From Isoetes taiwanensis (taxonomy: Eukaryota; Streptophyta; Lycopodiopsida; Isoetales; Isoetaceae): 64,000 bases of DNA. The stretch covers positions 3,425,008 to 3,489,007 of the forward strand of contig JAJEKV010000008.1 in NCBI GenBank assembly GCA_021234155.1, given 5' to 3'. Below are positions 57,701 through 64,000 of this stretch, piece after piece. The number at the start of each line of letters is the position of its first letter. The stretch's first letter is position 1. The position numbers were made by a program, and so were the translations under genes. The notes under the pieces were generated by a model that searched no databases, was not told where the DNA came from, and saw nothing but the letters and a program-made list of their open reading frames with translations.

Positions 57701-58435
57701 CTTACATCTAATATGACTGCTTAATAGTTCATGTAATAGCTCATTACAATTTGCTAATTAAGGAGACAAAAGTTATCTTATTTGGCTAATATTTATCTGA
57801 CACAAGTTGGAGCCCTGGATACCAATGGGAAAAGCCACAAAAGTGATACATAAGCCTTTCACATGGATAAAAAAGGTACGAGCATCTAAGATTCTAATCC
57901 AGAAGGAGATGACAAAGCAGGAAGTATAGAAAGAAATACAATAACAGGTTGCGCGTTCACTCTGGCCGTACTCAGGTCTTTCACTCAATCTCGAAAACTT
58001 TCTATTTGTAGCCTCATTGTTCACTAGATGATATTTATGTTTTGGGGCAAGTTTTTAATAAGTAAAATGAAATGCTTCAGAGAGCTTGCTTTGAGCGAGG
58101 AGATTTTCGAATTGTTTGCTATTATGAATTGTTATTAGATGTTTTGATTGATGCATGTGTGTCATTGTAAAAAGAGTATTTTTGGAGGGACTCTTTCCCT
58201 TAGGTGCACCATTCACTCCTATTTTCATTTTATGAACCTTGCCATCAACAAAGAAACAAAAAAATCATTGCCTCTGCATCTCTAGCTCCTCTCTTACACT
58301 AGAGGGTGAAACAAAAGTAATTTTGTACTTTACAATCCTAGGGTTCTTGGATTCATTTAGAATCATATAGAACTTGCAATTTTACCTACTTGAAAGACGT
58401 AAAAATATGGAACTTCTAACACTTCTATTCGTAAA
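54714..58435. other. AT-rich, intron-like DNA at the end of copy B
   Basis: About 3.7 kb with T-rich runs, several pyrimidine-CAG stretches and no long conserved frame. The 57773-58024 minus frame (ILDARTFF, GLCITFVAF) has a counterpart at 24875-25060 in copy A in different frames, so this DNA is conserved but not clearly coding. It could be introns or UTR of an unrecognised gene. Copy A: 21830-25519. Confidence 0.45.
55155..55440 (+). repeat. Imperfect direct repeat GGATCGATCTTGCATAAAAA, copy B
   Basis: A block beginning GGATCGATCTTGCATAAAAA and running into TTATTCTTTTTTCAGGT occurs at 55157 and again at 55338, about 181 bp apart. Each is followed by a GAAGTTG box. The pyrimidine-CAG ends resemble splice acceptors. 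Copy A keeps both (22240 and 22410). Confidence 0.55.
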
Positions 58436-58868
58436 GGATTCAATTAACATGAAATTTAGTATTTACTACTAAGAACATCACATTGACAACAATAAAGAAA
58501 CACAATTACAAGTCCCAAGTGTTAAAACCCAAAAAATGCTTTTCAAGGTTGGCATGACAAAAATGTCTATTTGAAATTATTTAAGCCTTCGTAATGACTG
58601 TTTAGGTTTCTAATAAGTTGACCTATTTGTCTCTTGCCACGCAACAATAAGATCGTTGTTAATAATGTAAGAGTTTCCTCTTTTGGTAATACACAAAATT
58701 AGTAGCACCATTGTTCACTAAGTCCTCCAAAAGCATTGTATAGCCCATTGAGAAATTATATGGCAAATTATTATTTGCTCGAAAATATCGTATAATTGTT
58801 TGAGAAAGCGACAACTTTGTACATTGCAAACTGCTTTGGAGGACGTTGTTAGAGGTATGCTGCATGGT

Positions 58869-58912
58869 TGAATAGGTTGTTCCTTGCAATTGAATAGGTT
58901 GTTCCTTGCAAT
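58869..58912 (+). repeat. 22-bp tandem duplication
   Basis: TGAATAGGTTGTTCCTTGCA plus AT, perfectly repeated twice in tandem. Confidence 0.95.
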
Positions 58913-59089
58913 TGGGAGCAACGACTCAAAAAAAGAAAATCACATATTTTTTAGAAAGAGCAACACACAACTGTATAAGCGCAACAACACAACTGAGGTA
59001 TAACTCCAAAAAATTACTTATATTCCAAATTGGGGCACACCTAAAGGACAAATGCACGTGAAAGCTCTACATTTAGCAACTCTTACATG

Positions 59090-59201
59090 ACATGTTACCA
59101 GCATTGGGCTCTATACGAGCTTGAAATCTAGAGATTCAAATTGTAACATGTTACAAGCATTGGGCGCTACAAAAGCTTGGAATCTAGCGATTCAAATTGT
59201 A
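59090..59201 (+). repeat. 56-bp tandem duplication
   Basis: Units 59090-59145 and 59146-59201 start ACATGTTACCAGCATTGGGC and ACATGTTACAAGCATTGGGC. They differ at about eight positions. Confidence 0.92.
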
Positions 59202-60496
59202 AATGTTAAACGTATTTGTGTTGGATACTATAAGTGCAAGATATCCCATCTATTTTTTGGATTACTACTGGGATACTGTGAGGTGCAGTTACTTTAGATA
59301 GATTCCAAACATTAGTACAAAAATTGAACTGAAAAATAGCCATGGCACAATATGGAAGGAAGTTAATGTATGTGACCTTCCCACTACAGAAACACGCGAG
59401 ATTCAATTCTATAAATTCCACCTTGTGTGCCCACAACTAATGCAAAGGTGTTGTGCAACCATCGTGTTTCTGTAATTTATTTGCATATGAAACCAATTAA
59501 ATTGAATTGTATTGAAATGGTGCAAATCGTCAAGCAGAACGCGACTCCAACAACTAATCTTTTCGTAGCACTATGCATGATTTTATTAAGGCACCCCAAC
59601 GATGCAAGTAGAATGGCAGTATAATCTTATATTATAAAAATACCTGAGGGTAACAAAATTGCAATTATGTACATCACAACCCCAAACCAATTTTCAATAT
59701 GCGCTTCATTAATCTACCCCTTATGCGCCAACATATGATTTCCATTACTTCTACCCATGTGTTAGGGCTAATTCCCGGCGTCAAACCTTAAATCCTTCAC
59801 AGTTGGTATTTCATTACATCTTCATATCATGAGTACATTTTACAAGTTTTCTACATATTCCATTACATCTACCTATTCCACATGTATATACGACTAATGC
59901 CCTAAGATGTTTGGACACGCTTCTAGAGATTCACATTTAACAACAAATAGACATAAGATGAATCTCTCTCACACGTATCAACGTTTGTCACCATTTCATT
60001 AGCTTTTTTGCATTGAAAGGTCATTTCTTTGGGAGGCGACATGTTTATGTATAAGATTAGTTCATAGCGCATTTACATTTAAAAACAATGTTTGCTCCTA
60101 TCCTTCATAGGGATGTACATTTCCTATTTCTATTCAACTACACTTATGCAATATGTCGCTTACCCATTTCACCTACATAGACTCTATAAATTCTATTGTG
60201 GCCACAAAATCTAATACCCTAAAGCCATTCCCCACGCCTCGAAAAATGCGGCATCGGGCACACGCTCCTAGTATATAGTACAATGGCCTTTGGCCCAATA
60301 TAGACACTCGGTGATCCCGATCTTGCGACTCTCACGGAAGGAGGCCCGATTTGCTTGAGGAATGTTGGCGGTGCCTCTTGAAGTGCCTAGAATCACGGGC
60401 CGACGCGGTGACGGCCCCTCACTTGTCCGGCGGCGCCTCTTGATAGGTCAACGCTTGGTCTTCTGCCCGGGGCCTTGGATGGTCCCGCGTGGTTGA

Positions 60497-61299
60497 TCAT
60501 GGATCCTTGAGCTTGACCTCGTCCGTCAGATGCATGAATAGTCCCGTACCCGGGAGGCACGGGACTAACACTCCCCACCAAACGACACTCAGGGTGAAGA
60601 AAAGGAGGAGTGTCTCCGAGGCGGGAAGCCCGATCCCCAAGTGATCCTCACGGGAGTGGGGACGGGCACCATTATGGTAACCGCTAATGAGATCTTGGGC
60701 GTTTTTGAAGAGCGGGAGGAGTGTTGAAAGTATGTATTCAAACCGGCATGAGAGCTTCTTGACCATAAACCAATTTGAAAGGGGTGTGACCTCGTAGCTA
60801 TTTTGAAACAAGTATTGTAAGCCCAAATAACAAGAGGGAAGTTTGTTTTGCCAATCGGTCGTGAAGCATCACAAATTTTCTTGAGAATTGTGACCGAGTT
60901 TTGTTTGTGCTTTACGCCAAACCATTCCCTTGAGGATAGTAAGGTGTGCTCTTGTGATGATGTATCGTGGAGATAATCCGCGGCTCCTTGATGGTATGAT
61001 TGATAAAATGGACACCACGATCACCCCACTCAGGTAGGGCGGCAGCCAATCAGCGTGATGATTTGTTGATAGAGGACCTTTACCGGTCTTTGGCCGCAGC
61101 TGTTGTCCGGAAGTGCGCAAGCTTCCGCCCATTTGGTAGCGTAGTCGGTGAGAACGGAATGTAGCGAGCACGCGGGTGTGCGCCGGGGAGGATCGATGGG
61201 TCCCACAAAATCCATTCCCCATTTGCTTGAAGGAAGTGGCGTGGCGGCCAAGGGAAGAGCGTCCGCGGGCGTGGGGCCGTCCCCACACGCGGCAAAGCA
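60497..61299 (-). pseudogene. Integrase core and C-terminus of the OTA-clade element
   Basis: SSKWGMDFVGPIDPPRRTP contains the first catalytic aspartate, and VLTDYATKWAEACALPDNS follows. After a shift, DRGVHFINHTIKE carries the second aspartate (near 61014). YYPQGNGLA then leads into a TAA where the family has the catalytic glutamate (GQAES), so the third residue is lost. FQIGLWSRSSH-like and LGLQYLFQNSYEV pieces at 60826-60720 represent the C-terminus. Confidence 0.83.
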
Positions 61300-61860
61300 T
61301 CAAGCACGCGTCGGGCGTGGGCGTGAGCGTCTTTGAAGAGCGTGGGCCAAAAATAACCAAAGAAGAAGGATTTTGGCGTGCCATAGTGTCACCATGAAAA
61401 TGACCACCACCGAGCCCTTCATGGGCTTCTGGACAATATCCGGGACCTCATGAGGGAGAACCACGTCGAAGGATGGTATCCTTACCCTTTTGTAAAGATG
61501 GCCTGCAACCATGGTGTAGTCCACGGACCTCGCGCGGAGAAATTGATGTCGGCGGATTGTCGCTGGTCGGAGAGAGCGTGGCGCCCCTCCGGTGGAAGAG
61601 CTCTGTGAGGAGATACCGTTGAAAGTCATGGAACCAATGTGGTGTTGCCGTGACCGTAAAGAGTTGAGCATCGTGAAAGGCGTCCGAGACTCCGGTAGAG
61701 GGATCATCCGCCCGGATGCGTGAAAGATAATCCGGGACAACATGAGATTTGCCGCCTTGTGAACAATTTCAAAAGGTGCAAATTCTTGCGGTAAGTAGGA
61801 CCTAACGTGCAATGCGCCCGTGGGCGTGGATTTGTTGATCAAGTAAAGAAGTGCCCGGTG
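61300..61860 (-). pseudogene. RNase H end and integrase zinc domain of the OTA-clade element
   Basis: A 180-codon minus frame. Its second half has VDYTMVAGHLYKR, VVLPHEVPDIVQKPMKG and, in an adjacent frame, HFHGDTMARKIL, GYFWPTLFKDA and CDxCQR-like residues near 61320. These form the HHCC motif that precedes the integrase core. Confidence 0.78.
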
Positions 61861-62189
61861 GTCAACAAAGAATTTGATTTGACCGCCTAAAAGATAGTGA
61901 CGGAAGCGTTGGACGCAAAAAATTAAACCTAAGGCTTCTCGCCTCGCGTGGCGTAGTTAGTTGCGTTCGCCAGAATTGAGTTTCCTACCGGGCGATGAAG
62001 CTTTGGTTTGTCGGTGTCGATCATATTCTTGAGAAAGAAACGGCTCAATAGCAAAGGCCGAGACATCGACATGGACATGAAAGGGCTTGTCCCATTGAGG
62101 AGGAACAAGAACCGGCCCGAGTAAGCAAGAGCTTCAATCGTTGAAAGATCCGGCCTGGAATTCCAAGCCTGTGGGATTCATCACCCGTG

Positions 62190-62960
62190 AGTTTATGAAT
62201 GGGATCTGCAATGGTCATGAGTCCGTGGAATGAAGGTGGAGTAATAATTGACCTTACCCAAGAAAGAGCGTGTTTCCTTTATATTGGCCGGTGCTTGAGC
62301 CTTGAGCACACAAATTGTGATTTTAGCGAGATCCGTGGTGATACCGCGGCCAATGACCACATGTCCCAAATGAACACCCGGTGACACAAAAGGTGCATTT
62401 CTCGGGATTGAGACTAATGCCTGGGACTCATCACATTTCACTCGAAAGACAAGTTCCAATTTATCCAAATGGTCACCATGGAATCAGAGGCGTAGAAGTC
62501 ATCTTGAAAATTTTGCAGAAGGGATTTTCCTTCATAAAATCTGGCCGAGAGCATGATACGTTGAAGCGTGGATGGAGAGTTTGATAATCCAAAAGGAACC
62601 ACCTTGTAGGCAAAAAGTGCCCCGGGGGTGGTGAAGGTAGTCTTGAGTTGATCAGATTCTTTGATTGAGATCCGACAGCCGGAAAAAACCATCCATGAAG
62701 GAGTACATCTCATGTCCAAAGAACCTCTTCCAAACCCAGGTCCGGTGAAGGAAGTGGAAAATGATCACGCCCGCGGGCTCGATTGAGTTTTCGGTAGTCC
62801 ACGCAAACGCCGGATCTTACCATTGTGTTTGAGTGCAATGACGATGGGGCTCACCCATTCGTAATGTTTGACCTCATAGATCAAACCCGCAGCAAGGGAG
62901 TTTGTCAATTTCCGCCTTGGACGCGATCACGGTAATTAGGGTTGAGCCGTGCATCGCCGC
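62190..62960 (-). pseudogene. Reverse transcriptase of the OTA-clade element
   Basis: Minus strand, in order: PIVIALKHNGKIR and VDYRKLN-like sequence near 62830-62790, MVFSGCRISIKESDQLKTTF (62690-62630), AYKVVPFGLSNSPSTLQRIM (62612-62553), then QNFQDDFYASDS (62510-62475), where the DD pair is the catalytic site. DKLELVFR follows, then LKAQAPANIKETRSFLGKVN with YYSTFI, which leads to RNase H. At least four frame shifts occur. The family signature is unambiguous. Confidence 0.88.
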
Positions 62961-63479
62961 TTGCTAGACTGACGCGTGCATCGAACTTGGTAGGAATGGT
63001 GAGTTCCCCAAGGTTTTGTTGATCCCCAAAGATCTCTCAGAGCTCCGTGCTAAAATGTGTTTGAATTTTTTGAAGAGCGTGGATCGCCTGCTACGATATA
63101 GGGTGTCTAAGATTGGCAAAGAAGTTTGGATGGGCTGATTGTTGCCTACGCCCACAATCTCGACTTCCCTGAGTCCGAATATGGGGATAACTTCCGCGTC
63201 TTGGACAATATAAGCGTGGAGGTTGAAGCATAACAGATGCTTGGCACTCTCAAGCGTGGTGAAAAGAGAGGGTGCCGAAGTTTCCTCAAGCGCAGGGTTG
63301 CTTCATGACAGCGTGTACATCGGCGGGAGTTGCGGGAGGTTCAACCCGAAAAGTGATCAACACGTTGGATTCGATTGCAAGGAGCCGTATGGTCAAGCAA
63401 AGCGACCACGGCACGGTCCTCGATCAAGAGTCATTTCTCCCCAAGGATCATCATACTTTCTGGGTAGGATGACAGAGGC

Positions 63480-63985
63480 GACTTCGCAGGTGGAGCTCCA
63501 ACTTGATAAATATTCCGAAACCCCTCGTCCTCCGGTGATTAATGGAGAGAGGGTTCAGCATTGTTGACGGAAATGATTTTGCGGGTTTCAAGTCCATGGT
63601 GGCATTGAGGTGACCATCGGTGATGACTAAGCGATCCGTGGCCCAAGAATGAATGCTCTTGGCCTGGCGGAGAAAAAGGTCTGCCGACCAACATTTCATA
63701 ATCACCGGATCTTCTCAGCCTTCCAAACACCAAATTCAAGGGGAATCACGAGATCACCTATGTTGATGTGAAGAAGAGGCGTGGCGCCTTGAGGTTTCGT
63801 GATATGGCCATTGGCCAATTTGATGTCATATGGGGCCTGCGATAGAGTTGTTTGATGCCCATTTGTTTTGCGGAGTTTATCCGGTGATGAGATTGACCGC
63901 TACCTCGGGCCAATTTGAACATGATTGACTTGTTGACTGCCCACCGTGGCATGGACCGTGGGAGTAGAGGTAGCAAATGCCCCAA
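63480..63985 (-). pseudogene. Pol N-terminal (protease) region of the OTA-clade element
   Basis: Frames MGIKQLYRRPHMTSNWPMAI (upstream) and MKCWSADLF, TDRLVITDGHLNATMDLKP (downstream) resemble the retropepsin-to-RT linker of plant Ty3 elements. In another frame, ITKPQGATPLLHINIGDLVI is readable near 63805-63750. The catalytic DTG is not seen and may be lost in the frameshift near 63890. Confidence 0.55.
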
Positions 63986-64000
63986 CCAAAAACAAATGAA

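Larger units (their letters stand above)
32718..58435 (+). repeat. Segmental duplication, copy B
   Basis: This is the second copy of the block at 1-25519. Its reading frames are better preserved, so it is the better reference for annotation. The homologous unit probably starts at or before 32321, because copy A is cut by the window edge inside its first LTR. Right of 58435 the sequence is unrelated to that right of 25519. Confidence 0.93.
58436..60239. other. AT-rich DNA right of the duplication
   Basis: No gene can be supported. A minus frame at 58659-58889 (LLEDLVNNGATNFVYYQKRK) is the most protein-like but has no start context or family match. From 59640 to 60230 it is AT-rich, with repeated CATTACATCT/CATTTC boxes, perhaps the outer part of the Ty3 element that follows. 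Confidence 0.45.
60240..64000 (-). mobile_element. Ty3 (OTA-clade, Tat/Athila-like) retrotransposon, minus strand, partial
   Basis: Pol domains lie in the order protease-like, RT, RNase H and integrase from high to low coordinates, so the element is on the minus strand and its 5' part is beyond the window. DFVGPI with TDYATKWAEA in integrase, and a DDF reverse transcriptase site, point to the non-chromoviral OTA clade. No chromodomain is seen. The sequence is GC-richer than the duplication. I could not define an LTR at the low-coordinate end. Frequent frameshifts make it a relic, or an error-rich copy. Confidence 0.82.

Overview
The window is plant nuclear DNA, almost certainly angiosperm. 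It is AT-rich, contains spliced GT-AG genes, and is dominated by nested LTR retrotransposons: a Ty3 chromovirus, a Ty1/copia element, a second Ty3-like LTR and an OTA-clade Ty3 element. TRIM-like and SINE-like sequences are also present. The one intact-looking host gene matches the plant plastid family UPF0426. Nothing suggests a bacterial, organellar or viral source, and I cannot name the species.

The main architecture is a direct segmental duplication of about 25.5 kb. Copy A runs from the left edge to about 25519. Copy B runs from 32718 to about 58435, and its leading LTR extends left to 32321. Both copies carry the same nested series in the same order. First comes a Ty3 chromovirus (copy B 32321-44081, 5-bp target duplication CATAG). 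It holds a TRIM-like insertion with a tRNA-like Pol III promoter and, in its 3' LTR, a 1.38-kb poly(A) retroposon. Next is a diverged Ty3-like LTR with its PBS (copy B 44282-50913), split by a Ty1/copia element (copy B 45661-50800, target duplication GCCAT). After that come a stretch with two SINE-like units, an unrecognised reading frame between two 359-bp direct repeats, and about 3.9 kb of intron-like AT-rich DNA. The nesting is identical in both copies, so the duplication is younger than all the insertions, or it is an assembly or haplotype artefact.

The spacer (25520-32320) starts with the cut 5' end of a minus-strand Ty1/copia element at the duplication junction. It then holds a Ty3 integrase fragment, AT-rich DNA, a triplicated 3' UTR segment, the UPF0426 gene (29280-30042, minus strand, three coding exons) and a possible first exon of another gene just left of the chromovirus insertion. 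The right end (58436-64000) is AT-rich DNA with short tandem duplications, then the pol region of an OTA-clade Ty3 element on the minus strand, decayed by frameshifts.

The chromovirus is unusual. It lacks reverse transcriptase, RNase H and the N-terminal half of integrase, but keeps the integrase C-terminus and a chromodomain. Its internal region carries four copies of a 65-80-nt near-palindrome, and two of them sit upstream of a CTATAAATA TATA box and an ATG. Almost every reading frame is broken by small indels. Many differences between the copies lie at CAG, CTG and CG sites, which looks more like consensus error at methylated cytosines than like evolution. Frame status should therefore be read with caution throughout.
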